DNA from: Bizionia paragorgiae
Lineage (GTDB): Bacteria; Bacteroidota; Bacteroidia; Flavobacteriales; Flavobacteriaceae
Assembly: GCF_900107625.1 (NCBI RefSeq)
Contig: NZ_FNQK01000004.1
Coordinates: 141,677 to 205,676 of the forward strand
Reading direction: 5' to 3'
DNA length: 64,000 nt
The translations under genes and the position numbers were made by a program. Below, one piece after another: positions 17,493 to 25,238 of this stretch. The notes beneath the pieces are model-generated. The model had not been told where the DNA came from and made no database searches. It saw only the letters and a program-made list of their open reading frames with translations. Every line of letters starts with the position of its first letter. Position 1 is the first letter of the stretch.

Positions 17493-18650
17493 CTATTTCA
17501 TGTATTTTCCTTTTCTACTCCCGGCATAGATTTCATATTTCACTAAACGCGAATCTAAACGTGCATTCATTAAATGAATTTTTCGTGAAGGTCTTAGCCC
17601 TACATGTTTTAAAGCATCTAAATTAGAAGTGATAAACCAAGCGTCTGTATTCGGGTAGTTTTGTTTTAGGGTATCACCAATGTTTTTATAAAAACTTTCC
17701 ATTTCGATATCCAGTCGTTCGCCATACGGCGGATTAAATACCATATGCAACTTCTCGTCCCCTCCTTTTTGAGTCTTAAAGAAATCTTCATGCTTTATAG
17801 AGATAAACTCTTCTAAGTGGGCATTTTGAACATTTTCTTTGGCTTTCGTGACTGCACTTGGTGACTTATCGAAGCCAAATATTTTATGATGAAAATCTCG
17901 TGTTTTTTTAAGTAGGGATTCCTCGATTTTTTCAAACAGCTCCACATCCCAATCTTGCCAGCGTTCGAAGGCAAATTCCTTACGCATTAAGTTTGGTGGA
18001 ATATTGCAAGCAATCATAGCAGCTTCGGCAAGCATGGTACCACTACCACACATCGGGTCCATAAAATCACTTTGTCCGTCCCAACCCGACAGAATAATTA
18101 AGCCAGCAGCAAGCACCTCGTTTATAGGGGCGATATTTGTTGCCGTTTTATAACCGCGTTTGTGTAGGGATTCTCCCGAAGAGTCTAAAGACACATTACA
18201 CACTTCGCGATCGATATGAATATTAATTTTTAAATCAGGGAATTTTAAATCCACATTAGGGCGCTCGCCAGTTTCATCTCTAAACTTATCGACAATCGCA
18301 TCTTTGGTTTTTTGCGATATGTATAAAGAGTGTGTAAAAACTGTTGAGTTTACTGTTGCATCTACCGCTAACGTTCCTGAGGACTTTAAATATTTGCTCC
18401 AGTCCATTTTATAGATCTGCTTATACAGGTCCTGTTCGGTTTTGATTTTAAAACTATTAATAGGTTTTAAGATTTTTGTAGCCGTACGCAATGCTAAATT
18501 GGCTTTATACATAAACCCTTTATCCCCAACAAAACTAACGTTACGTACGCCTGTTTTAACTTCTTGAGCACCAAGTTGTATTAATTCGTTTGCTAATATA
18601 TCTTCAAAACCAAATAAGGTTTTGGCGACCATTTTAAAATTTTCTTCCAT
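17493..18650 (-). CDS. THUMP-domain class I RNA methyltransferase (RlmL-type)
   Basis: This 385-aa protein has an N-terminal ferredoxin-like/THUMP RNA-binding region (about 1-155) and a Rossmann methyltransferase domain with DPMCGSGTMLAEAAMIACN and the NPPYGERL catalytic motif. It resembles the N-terminal half of E. coli RlmL, which makes N2-methylguanosine at position 2445 of 23S rRNA. No RlmK-like second half is fused here. It is first in a minus-strand group with the phosphoethanolamine-type transferase 11 bp away. Its promoter box is at 18671-18678. Confidence 0.9.
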   Translation of the reverse strand: MEENFKMVAKTLFGFEDILANELIQLGAQEVKTGVRNVSFVGDKGFMYKANLALRTATKILKPINSFKIKTEQDLYKQIYKMDWSKYLKSSGTLAVDATVNSTVFTHSLYISQKTKDAIVDKFRDETGERPNVDLKFPDLKINIHIDREVCNVSLDSSGESLHKRGYKTATNIAPINEVLAAGLIILSGWDGQSDFMDPMCGSGTMLAEAAMIACNIPPNLMRKEFAFERWQDWDVELFEKIEESLLKKTRDFHHKIFGFDKSPSAVTKAKENVQNAHLEEFISIKHEDFFKTQKGGDEKLHMVFNPPYGERLDIEMESFYKNIGDTLKQNYPNTDAWFITSNLDALKHVGLRPSRKIHLMNARLDSRLVKYEIYAGSRKGKYMK

Positions 18651-18670
18651 TGAATTCGTGTAATAGATTG

Positions 18671-18678
18671 CAAAAATA
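18671..18678 (-). promoter_or_regulatory. -7 promoter box for the THUMP methyltransferase
   Basis: CAAAAATA is the reverse complement of TATTTTTG and lies 20 bp upstream of the minus-strand start at 18650. It is back to back with a plus-strand box. Confidence 0.55.
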
Positions 18679-18681
18679 CTC

Positions 18682-18689
18682 TATTTTTG
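18682..18689 (+). promoter_or_regulatory. -7 promoter box TATTTTTG
   Basis: Perfect TAnnTTTG match only 3 bp from the opposing box at 18671-18678. It would drive the SAM methyltransferase gene through a leader of about 135 nt. Confidence 0.5.
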
Positions 18690-18712
18690 TTGCAAACTTA
18701 ATGTTTTATTAA

Positions 18713-18820
18713 AAATTGGGTTAAGGATTGAGCAATTGTTGGAGCTCTCCCGATAACTATCGGGAAGCGACTTGTGAAAGCCTGGTGCGTTTTAGCGATA
18801 GCGAAAGGCAAACCCCAAAA
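18713..18820. repeat. Palindromic intergenic repeat-like element
   Basis: The element is bounded by imperfect inverted ends (TTGGGTT at 18716-18722 and AACCCCAA at 18811-18818). It contains a perfect 8-bp hairpin with a 2-nt spacer (TCCCGATA / TATCGGGA, 18748-18765). Its richer GC content differs from the neighbouring spacer. It resembles REP- or MITE-like units common between genes in Flavobacteriaceae, but no second copy is seen in this window. Confidence 0.4.
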
Positions 18821-18827
18821 TCTATAT

Positions 18828-19559
18828 ATGACTGAACACACACAAAAATGGTACGCATCATGGTTTGATTCGCCATTTTATCATACTTTATACAAAGATC
18901 GAGATTATAACGAAGCGGAAACGTTTATGTATAATCTTACCAATTATTTAAATATTCCTGAAGGCGGAGATATTTTAGATTTAGCCTGTGGTAAAGGGCG
19001 TCACTCCATTTACTTAAACAGTATAGGATACGATGTTACGGGCGTAGATTTGTCTGAAAACAGCATTGCCTACGCTAAACAATTTGAAAACGACACCTTA
19101 CATTTTGAAGTGCATGACATGTGTAAACCTTATAACAAACAGTTTGATGCTGTTTTTAATTTGTTTACGAGTTTCGGGTATTTTGATGAGGACATCGATA
19201 ATTTAAACACTATTAAAGCCATTCATTCGGATTTAAATGAAAGTGGATTTGGTGTCATCGATTTTATGAATAGCGAATTTGTTATAGACCACCTGGTCGC
19301 TGAAGACACGAAAACTGTAAATGGTATTGACTTTTTACAAAAGCGTCGTGTTGAAAACGGATATATTATTAAAGACATTTCCTTTACTTTCGAAGACGAA
19401 TACTACGAGTTTCAAGAGCGTGTTCGCGCGTTTACACTAGCCGATTTTGAAGCGCTTTTTGAACAAGCAGGAGTGTATTTATTGGATGTGTTTGGCGACT
19501 ATAAGCTGAACAAATTTCATCGTAAATCGTCTGAACGTTTAATATTAATTTTTAAATAA
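18828..19559 (+). CDS. Class I SAM-dependent methyltransferase
   Basis: A 243-aa Rossmann-fold methyltransferase with the SAM-binding motif ILDLACGKGRHSIYLNSIGY at about residues 47-66 and the acidic GVDLSENSIAYA strand end. The substrate cannot be assigned. The open frame continues upstream to a GTG at 18774, but that stretch is the palindromic repeat. ATG 18828 begins MTEHTQKWYASWFDSPFYH, the usual N terminus of this group, and is preferred. It leads a plus-strand run with a ZIP transporter 4 bp downstream and a DUF4268 gene. Confidence 0.85.
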   Translation: MTEHTQKWYASWFDSPFYHTLYKDRDYNEAETFMYNLTNYLNIPEGGDILDLACGKGRHSIYLNSIGYDVTGVDLSENSIAYAKQFENDTLHFEVHDMCKPYNKQFDAVFNLFTSFGYFDEDIDNLNTIKAIHSDLNESGFGVIDFMNSEFVIDHLVAEDTKTVNGIDFLQKRRVENGYIIKDISFTFEDEYYEFQERVRAFTLADFEALFEQAGVYLLDVFGDYKLNKFHRKSSERLILIFK

Positions 19560-19563
19560 ACGC

Positions 19564-20238
19564 ATGCTTATAAATATCGTTTTACCCATTCTATCTGTTG
19601 TTTTAGGTTTTTTAATTGTACTTATTTTAAAACCCAAACAGAGTAAGAATTTAAAATTATTACTGGCTTTTAGCGGTGCCTTCTTACTATCTATTACCGT
19701 ATTTCATTTTTTACCAGAGGTGTACCACGAGGATTCTCACTCGGTAGGTGTCTTTATAATGGCTGGTATTTTACTACAAATTATATTAGAATTTTTCTCT
19801 AAAGGAGCCGAGCACGGCCATATTCACTTAGACAAAAACGACAAGAGTTTCCCGTGGCTTCTTTTTGTAAGTTTAAGTATTCACAGTGTTTTAGAAGGTA
19901 TTCCTGTTGATGGGCACCACAACCTGATTTACGGTATTATTATCCATAAATTACCGGTAGCGATCATTTTAGCCACCTTTTTTAGAGCCTCTAAAATGAA
20001 GACTTCTAAAGCGATAGCCTTTTTATTGCTTTTTGCTTTAATGACACCTTTAGGGGTATTAATAGCTGCGAATTTTAGTATTATTCATACCTATTACACA
20101 GAAATATCGGGTGTAGTTATAGGTATTCTATTACATATTTCGACGACGATTTTATTTGAAAGTAATGAAAACCACAAGTTTAATATTTCCAAATTATTAA
20201 CCATCATTATTGCTATTGTTATAGCGTATCTAATATAA
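19564..20238 (+). CDS. ZIP family metal transporter
   Basis: This 224-aa inner-membrane protein has about eight hydrophobic helices. A His-rich cytoplasmic loop (EHGHIHLD, about residues 80-87) and the transport motifs HSVLEGIPVDGHHN and HKLPVAIILA carry the metal-coordinating His and Glu residues. ZIP proteins bring divalent metals such as zinc into the cytosol. It begins 4 bp after the methyltransferase stop and ends 4 bp before the DUF4268 gene, so the three are probably one operon. The metal specificity is not readable. Confidence 0.9.
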   Translation: MLINIVLPILSVVLGFLIVLILKPKQSKNLKLLLAFSGAFLLSITVFHFLPEVYHEDSHSVGVFIMAGILLQIILEFFSKGAEHGHIHLDKNDKSFPWLLFVSLSIHSVLEGIPVDGHHNLIYGIIIHKLPVAIILATFFRASKMKTSKAIAFLLLFALMTPLGVLIAANFSIIHTYYTEISGVVIGILLHISTTILFESNENHKFNISKLLTIIIAIVIAYLI

Positions 20239-20242
20239 CATT

Positions 20243-20671
20243 ATGTTTAGTAAAGAGGACTCTAGAAAGTTACGTGAAGAATTTTGGATTAGCTATGGGA
20301 AGTCGTTTCCACGAAAATGGATATTGTACGACACAAAAATAAAAGGCTTTAGTTTTAAATTCCATTTTGATAATAAATCGGCGGCCGTATTTCTAGATTT
20401 AGAAGACGATTTAGAAAACCGTATTAACTGCTGGGAGAAATTAGTAGCGCTTAAAGCCATATTAACCTCCGAATACCTTCCAGAAGCAATTTACGAAGAA
20501 GAGTACTTTTTAGATAATGGAAAAGAGATCTCTAGAATTTCTGTTCACTTGGACGACAAAGTATCGATACATAATAAGAACTCTTGGCAACACGTTATGC
20601 TGTTCTTTAATGAAAAAATGGGCGCTTTCGAGGACTTTTTTACCGAATATGAAGATTACCTTAAGGCATAA
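20243..20671 (+). CDS. DUF4268 domain protein
   Basis: The 142-aa soluble protein shows the DUF4268 pattern: FSKEDSRKLREEFWISYGKS at the N terminus, an 'IKGFSFKFHFDNKSAAVFLD' strand pair, and a C-terminal helix with FFTEYEDYLK. DUF4268 sometimes forms the C-terminal part of restriction-related or DNA-binding proteins, but here it stands alone and its job is unknown. It is the last gene in the run with the methyltransferase and ZIP transporter. Confidence 0.8.
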   Translation: MFSKEDSRKLREEFWISYGKSFPRKWILYDTKIKGFSFKFHFDNKSAAVFLDLEDDLENRINCWEKLVALKAILTSEYLPEAIYEEEYFLDNGKEISRISVHLDDKVSIHNKNSWQHVMLFFNEKMGAFEDFFTEYEDYLKA

Positions 20672-20737
20672 CCTATTAATTATCAGTGCTATTCAAATAA
20701 AAAAGCAGAACAACCACCGTTGTTCTAAAAAAAACAC

Positions 20738-20745
20738 TATATTTG
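20738..20745 (+). promoter_or_regulatory. -7 promoter box TATATTTG
   Basis: Perfect TAnnTTTG match with a TTG at 20720-20722 as a possible -33 element. Transcription from here gives a leader of roughly 135 nt before the DEAD-box helicase gene. Confidence 0.55.
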
Positions 20746-20749
20746 CACC

Positions 20750-20884
20750 TTGAAAAAATCCGAGATGCGGATTTTTATATTCCTCAGAGTGAGGATGTGT
20801 TACTAGAAGTAAGGTTTTTAAGTATGTTCGATGCGCTTCTAAATGTAACACCAACATTACGCCATTGAATACTTATAATTAAGA
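20750..20884 (+). promoter_or_regulatory. Three-hairpin 5' leader of the DEAD-box helicase mRNA
   Basis: Three successive inverted repeats are seen. The first is a 9-bp stem with a 5-nt loop at 20754-20776. The second is a 6-bp stem with a 3-nt loop at 20781-20795. The third joins 20797-20809 to 20836-20851 (13 bp with a 3-nt bulge). Cold-inducible RNA helicase mRNAs often have long regulated leaders; this role is inferred here. Confidence 0.5.
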
Positions 20885-22717
20885 ATGAACACATTCCAAG
20901 ATTTAGGTCTTAACGAAGATCTATTAAAAGCTATTACTGATTTAGGTTTTGAAAAACCAAGTGAAGTCCAAGACAAATCCATTCCAATTTTATTAGAATC
21001 TGATACCGATTTAGTTGCATTAGCACAAACGGGTACAGGAAAAACTGCAGCATTTGGTTTCCCAATGCTTCAAAAAATTGATTCGTCTTCACGAACTACT
21101 CAAGGACTAATTTTATCTCCAACGCGTGAGTTATGTTTGCAAATTGCAAACGAAATGAAACAATACGGTAAGTATTGTAACGGTTTAAATGTGGTTGCCA
21201 TTTATGGTGGATCAAGTATAATGGACCAAGCGAGAGACGTAAAACGTGGTGCACAAATTATTGTTGCCACTCCTGGTCGTATGAAAGATATGATTAACAG
21301 ACGTCTGGTAGATATTTCTAAAATACAGTATGCTGTTTTAGATGAGGCCGACGAGATGTTAAACATGGGCTTTAAAGAAGACATTACCGACATATTATCT
21401 CATACTCCAGAAGAGAAAAACACCTGGTTATTCTCGGCAACCATGCCAAAAGAGGTTGCTAAAATTGCTAAGAAATTCATGAAAGATCCGCAGGAAATTA
21501 CTGTTGGTCATAAAAATGAAAGTACAAGCAATGTTTCTCACGAATACTTTTTAGTAAATGCTCGCGATCGTTACCAAGCTTTAAAACGCTTAGCCGATGC
21601 GAATCCAGATATCTTTTCTGTAATCTTTTGTCGTACAAAAAGAGACACTCAAAAAGTTGCAGAACAATTAATTGAAGACGGATACAGTGCTGGGGCATTA
21701 CACGGTGATTTAAGTCAGAATCAACGTGATATTGTTATGAAGCAATTTAGAACACAGCAAATACAAATGCTTGTCGCTACCGATGTTGCGGCTCGTGGTA
21801 TTGATGTGGATGATATTACACACGTTATCAACTACCAATTACCTGATGAAATTGAAACGTACACACACCGTTCTGGTCGTACAGGTCGTGCAGGTAAAAC
21901 TGGTGTTTCTATGGTTATTGTTTCTAAGAGTGAGGTTCGAAAAATTAAAAGTATCGAACGTATCATTAATAAGAAATTCGAACTTAAGGAAATCCCTAGT
22001 GGTATAGAAATTTGCGAGGTACAGTTAATGTCGTTAGCAAACAAAATCCACACTACAGAAGTTAATCCTGAAATTGGTAAGTATTTAGAAAGCATAAACT
22101 CTATGTTTGAAGACACGACTAAAGATGAATTAGTGCAGAAATTTTTCTCTGTAGAATTCTCTCGTTTCTTTAACTACTACCAAAAATCTAAAGATTTAAA
22201 CGTAAAAGCTGGAGCTAGCAGAGATGGTGATGGCGAATCACGCTCTTACGGTTCTAATGCAGCAAGATTCTTTATTAACGTAGGTGAAAAAGACGGTTTC
22301 GATTGGATGAAATTGAAAGATTTCTTAAAAGAACAATTAGATCTTGGACGTGATGATGTTTTTAAAGTAGATACTAAAGACACCTTCTCTTTCTTTAACA
22401 CAGAAAAAGAATTACAAGAGAAAGTATTAGCTTTCTTTACAGATTTTAAATATAACGGACGTTTTGTAAACGTTGAAATCACTGAAGATAAACCAAACCG
22501 TGGCGGAAGAGGTCGTGGAGGTAAGTTTACTGGTGGTGGAAAACGTCGCGACGATAAAAGAGACGGTGGTAAATCGCGCTCATTTGGAAACTCTAGCCGT
22601 TCTGGAAACAGAAGTGACAGACGCAAAAGCAGTGATTCCTCTTCAAGCAGACCAAGACGTAGTGAATCTAAAGCAGAAACCTCTGGAGATTCTAGACCAA
22701 GACGTTCTAGACGCTAA
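20885..22717 (+). CDS. DEAD-box RNA helicase (DeaD/CsdA-like)
   Basis: This 610-aa ATP-dependent RNA helicase likely acts in ribosome assembly and RNA unwinding, especially in the cold. Motifs in order are Q motif (LGFEKPSEVQDKSIP), AQTGTGKTAAF, PTRELCLQIA, DEADEMLNMGF, SATMP, ATDVAARGIDV and HRSGRTGRAG. A DbpA-type RNA-binding domain follows at about 455-540 (RFFINVGEKDGFDWMKLKDF). The C-terminal 60 residues are a basic Gly/Arg/Ser-rich tail (GGRGRGGKF, SRPRRSRR). The gene has its own promoter and structured leader and ends before a hairpin terminator. Confidence 0.93.
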   Translation: MNTFQDLGLNEDLLKAITDLGFEKPSEVQDKSIPILLESDTDLVALAQTGTGKTAAFGFPMLQKIDSSSRTTQGLILSPTRELCLQIANEMKQYGKYCNGLNVVAIYGGSSIMDQARDVKRGAQIIVATPGRMKDMINRRLVDISKIQYAVLDEADEMLNMGFKEDITDILSHTPEEKNTWLFSATMPKEVAKIAKKFMKDPQEITVGHKNESTSNVSHEYFLVNARDRYQALKRLADANPDIFSVIFCRTKRDTQKVAEQLIEDGYSAGALHGDLSQNQRDIVMKQFRTQQIQMLVATDVAARGIDVDDITHVINYQLPDEIETYTHRSGRTGRAGKTGVSMVIVSKSEVRKIKSIERIINKKFELKEIPSGIEICEVQLMSLANKIHTTEVNPEIGKYLESINSMFEDTTKDELVQKFFSVEFSRFFNYYQKSKDLNVKAGASRDGDGESRSYGSNAARFFINVGEKDGFDWMKLKDFLKEQLDLGRDDVFKVDTKDTFSFFNTEKELQEKVLAFFTDFKYNGRFVNVEITEDKPNRGGRGRGGKFTGGGKRRDDKRDGGKSRSFGNSSRSGNRSDRRKSSDSSSSRPRRSESKAETSGDSRPRRSRR

Positions 22718-22750
22718 GCGTTTTTGTTAATTTTTAGCAAAAAATAACTT

Positions 22751-22786
22751 TAAAAGTACTAAATAATTATATGTTTAGTACTTTTA
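22751..22786. terminator. Hairpin terminator after the helicase gene
   Basis: A perfect 13-bp stem (TAAAAGTACTAAA with its reverse complement) and a 10-nt loop form an AT-rich hairpin between the helicase stop and the next gene. Confidence 0.6.
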
Positions 22787-22807
22787 TCGTTTATATCCAT
22801 AAGATCT

Positions 22808-23584
22808 ATGAAACCCCTATTTACTTTTATTCTTCTCCTGACCTCCCTGTTTTCTTTTTCGCAAGAGGACGATACTGAAGTTTTAGGTGTCATCGTCGAT
22901 GCCACTACAAATTACACCCTAGAGGATGTAAATATTGTAAATATTAATCAGGTCATAGGAACAACAACAAATAACAAAGGGGAGTTTAAACTTAAAGCAA
23001 AAGTTAACGATACACTCCACCTCTCTTATATAGGTTATAAATCGATTAAAGTAAAAGTCACCAATGACTGGTTAAAGTTTGGGAGTTCTAAAATTACTTT
23101 AACAGAATTAGCCTTAGCCTTAGAAGAAGTTGTAGTTAATGAACTAAAACTAACTGGATATTTAGAGGTAGATATAAAGCAAGTAGCGCTTAACACAAAC
23201 TACCGTTATAGTATATCGGGATTATCTATGGGCTATGAAGCCGGAAACAATTCTAAAAGTGCTGTTGATAAAATTTTGGGTTCTATTTTTAATCCTTTAG
23301 ACTTTTTATACAATACGTTTAGCAGTAAGTCTCAAGAACTTAGAAAGCTAAAACAAATGAAACAAGATGACGAAATAAGAGCGCTCCTTGCCTCGCGTTT
23401 CGATCGTGAAATGTTAATGGTTTTACTCCAGGTTAATAAGATCGATCTCGATGAAATAATTACACAATGTAATTACTCCAAAGCATTTATTCAAACGGCT
23501 AACGATTTACAAATATTAGATGCTATAAGTGAATGTTATGAAGAGTTTAAAGTCCTAAACCGAAACGGTAAGAAACGGTATTAA
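22808..23584 (+). CDS. Carboxypeptidase-like regulatory domain protein
   Basis: The 258-aa exported protein has a signal peptide (about 1-19, ending FSFSQ) and a CarboxypepD_reg-like beta-sandwich (about 25-110) with 'VIVDATTNYTLEDVNIVN' and LSYIGYKSIKVKV. This is the same domain that begins TonB-dependent receptors, but no plug or barrel follows. The C-terminal half is mostly helical (about 160-250). Such stand-alone proteins are common in Bacteroidota, and their role in the envelope is not known. It is a single gene between two hairpin terminators. Confidence 0.85.
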   Translation: MKPLFTFILLLTSLFSFSQEDDTEVLGVIVDATTNYTLEDVNIVNINQVIGTTTNNKGEFKLKAKVNDTLHLSYIGYKSIKVKVTNDWLKFGSSKITLTELALALEEVVVNELKLTGYLEVDIKQVALNTNYRYSISGLSMGYEAGNNSKSAVDKILGSIFNPLDFLYNTFSSKSQELRKLKQMKQDDEIRALLASRFDREMLMVLLQVNKIDLDEIITQCNYSKAFIQTANDLQILDAISECYEEFKVLNRNGKKRY

Positions 23585-23651
23585 TCACATTAGCGCGTGC
23601 AATCTACACTTGGTGTTGTGGGTTGTTATAAGTAATATATTAACAGACCAA

Positions 23652-23695
23652 AAAAAAGCGATTGTATAAAGACATCTTTATACAATCGCTTTTTT
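23652..23695. terminator. Bidirectional terminator
   Basis: A 19-bp near-perfect stem with an ACAT loop (672-675 offset, i.e. 23672-23675), flanked by A- and T-runs, lies between two convergent genes. Confidence 0.85.
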
Positions 23696-23767
23696 AGGTT
23701 TAGAACTCGCTAGTATGCATGGCGCGCTGCTTAATACGTAGCACACGGGTTTACCCCGCAAGATCTA

Positions 23768-24004
23768 CTATGCTCCCATCGCTCCAGCACCTAAGCCTAA
23801 GACGGTTAAAATAATATTAATGACAATCCCTAGACCAAAGCCCCACAACGCCATATGACAAGCAGCCTTGGCTTTATTTGGACTGTCTTTTTTACTGGTA
23901 AAATAAATAATAATTCCAGCAAGGGGAATACAAAATGAAAGGACTTTTAAGCCCGTACTTAATTCATCGTTTGCATTGTGATTTGGTTGTAAATTTTCTG
24001 ACAT
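23768..24004 (-). CDS. Small membrane protein, unnamed family
   Basis: This 78-aa protein has a hydrophilic Asn-rich N terminus and two transmembrane helices (about 20-36 and 52-74) joined by a cytoplasmic turn KKDSPNKAKAACHMALWG. The helix-turn-helix pattern resembles short DUF4870- or TM2-like proteins, without a match I would name. It lies 13 bp downstream of the DUF2085 gene on the same strand, so the two are probably co-transcribed. Confidence 0.65.
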   Translation of the reverse strand: MSENLQPNHNANDELSTGLKVLSFCIPLAGIIIYFTSKKDSPNKAKAACHMALWGFGLGIVINIILTVLGLGAGAMGA

Positions 24005-24017
24005 GGTTTAAGTTGGT

Positions 24018-24386
24018 TTAGTTGATTAGTATTAAGATTTGGCGACCAATAAACACTCCTATAATAGTTATTAGCGACATGGTACCGATACCTGAAATTA
24101 GACCGGTAATAAAACGTAATTTATTATTACTTTCATAGTTTGTGAACGCTTGGAGTGTACCGTCGATATAAGTTGGTAGAATCATTATTATAGTCCAAAA
24201 CAACGATATTTTAAGAAAGCCTAATGCAAATATGGGCATGAAAAAATATCCTAGATTTATACCTGTACATCTTGAACATAAAGGCAACTGCCTCCCTTTA
24301 AAAAAAAAGGAACGCTCCGGAAGCCTATGGCAATAAGAAAAATTAAGAGTTACCCCTTTTTTAGAAAGCGACTTTAACGTCTTCAT
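24018..24386 (-). CDS. DUF2085 family membrane protein
   Basis: A 122-aa protein with the DUF2085 signature: CHRLPERSFFFKGRQLPLC followed by SRCTGINLGYF, where Cys and His residues sit in front of three hydrophobic helices. Function of the family is unknown. It is followed 13 bp downstream by a small two-helix membrane protein. A similar arrangement (short Cys-rich membrane protein plus small membrane protein) occurs at 9754-10380, but the families differ. Confidence 0.83.
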   Translation of the reverse strand: MKTLKSLSKKGVTLNFSYCHRLPERSFFFKGRQLPLCSRCTGINLGYFFMPIFALGFLKISLFWTIIMILPTYIDGTLQAFTNYESNNKLRFITGLISGIGTMSLITIIGVFIGRQILILIN

Positions 24387-24460
24387 AGAATTAAAATTCT
24401 CTTAAAAAAGAGATTTAAATTTATATTTAGATGTCTAATATAATTTATTTTTTGTTAGTC

Positions 24461-25072
24461 TCAAACTTTAATGGTCATAGCATTAAACATAAACAAATCG
24501 TCTAAGCGTTGTAATTTAGGATATAACTCTTCTGCAAAAATTAAAAACTGGCATTTTTCTAAACTTTCAGGAACGCGAATAACATCGTTATAATATTTTG
24601 CTTTTATCGCGAATTCAGCATCTTCTATAATAAAAAGTTTTAATTGGGTCACGTTAATAGCATTTAGAAAAAACAACTTGTTTAAACGCTTAGGCGTGGC
24701 AATTACTATATCTTGTCCGTAATAAATCTCTTCTTTTTGCTTTTCCAAATCATGCTCTTCGTACGCGGTATAAATTCGTAAATCGGTACGACTTGTAAAC
24801 TCTAAAAAAGCCGCTTGTAAATCCAATGCCGCTTGTTTGTCCTCTACTAATATTAAGGCTCTAGGCGCATCTTCGAACGCTTTACTACCTAACATTTGCA
24901 TCGTTCCTATAATCATTGCGGTCGTTTTCCCTACCCCCTTTTTTCCAATTCCATAAATATCGATACCCGATTTTATTTTTGGTAAAAAAAGTTTCTGAAA
25001 AGACGTTGGCGCTTCAATATCATTGGTAATTAAAGCATCTTTAATTTCTGGATTTAGCTTTTTAAAAGACAT
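24461..25072 (-). CDS. Single-domain DEAD/DEAH-like helicase protein
   Basis: The 203-aa protein corresponds to only the first RecA-like domain of a DEAD-box helicase. A Q-motif-like start (APTSFQKLFLPKI), a Walker A GKKGVGKTTAMIIG at about 43-56, and IVIATPKRLNKLF are visible. The Walker B box reads IIEDAEF instead of DEAD. The second RecA domain with motif VI is absent, and the protein ends in FMFNAMTIKV. No frameshift or remnant of a second half is seen downstream. ATP binding is plausible; unwinding alone is unlikely. It may be an accessory or regulatory protein. Confidence 0.75.
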   Translation of the reverse strand: MSFKKLNPEIKDALITNDIEAPTSFQKLFLPKIKSGIDIYGIGKKGVGKTTAMIIGTMQMLGSKAFEDAPRALILVEDKQAALDLQAAFLEFTSRTDLRIYTAYEEHDLEKQKEEIYYGQDIVIATPKRLNKLFFLNAINVTQLKLFIIEDAEFAIKAKYYNDVIRVPESLEKCQFLIFAEELYPKLQRLDDLFMFNAMTIKV

Positions 25073-25188
25073 ATATTTTCTACTATTTTTTAGGCTACTA
25101 AACTACTCGATATTAATGACCCGACAAAACACAGCACCTATTTGTTTCGGTGAGCCCCTTCTGTTAAAAAAACTCTGATTTAAGTTTT

Positions 25189-25204
25189 TGGCACGGTGCT
25201 TGTA
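25189..25204 (+). promoter_or_regulatory. Sigma-54-type promoter (-24/-12)
   Basis: TGGCACGGTGCTTGTA matches the consensus TGGCAC-N5-TTGC(A/T) except for the final C to T. The GG at 25190-25191 and GT at 25202-25203 are 10 bp apart, the required spacing. The ATG of the next gene is 35 bp downstream. Confidence 0.6.
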
Positions 25205-25238
25205 ATTTACCTCATATTCAATCTTAAAACCTATAGTT

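Noticed and set aside
18774..18827. GTG start of the SAM methyltransferase
   Set aside because: The extension is made by a palindromic repeat; the usual family N terminus begins at ATG 18828.
22246..22626. Long reverse-strand open frame in the helicase tail
   Set aside because: It is the complement of the Gly/Arg-rich repeat coding region and shows no independent gene features.
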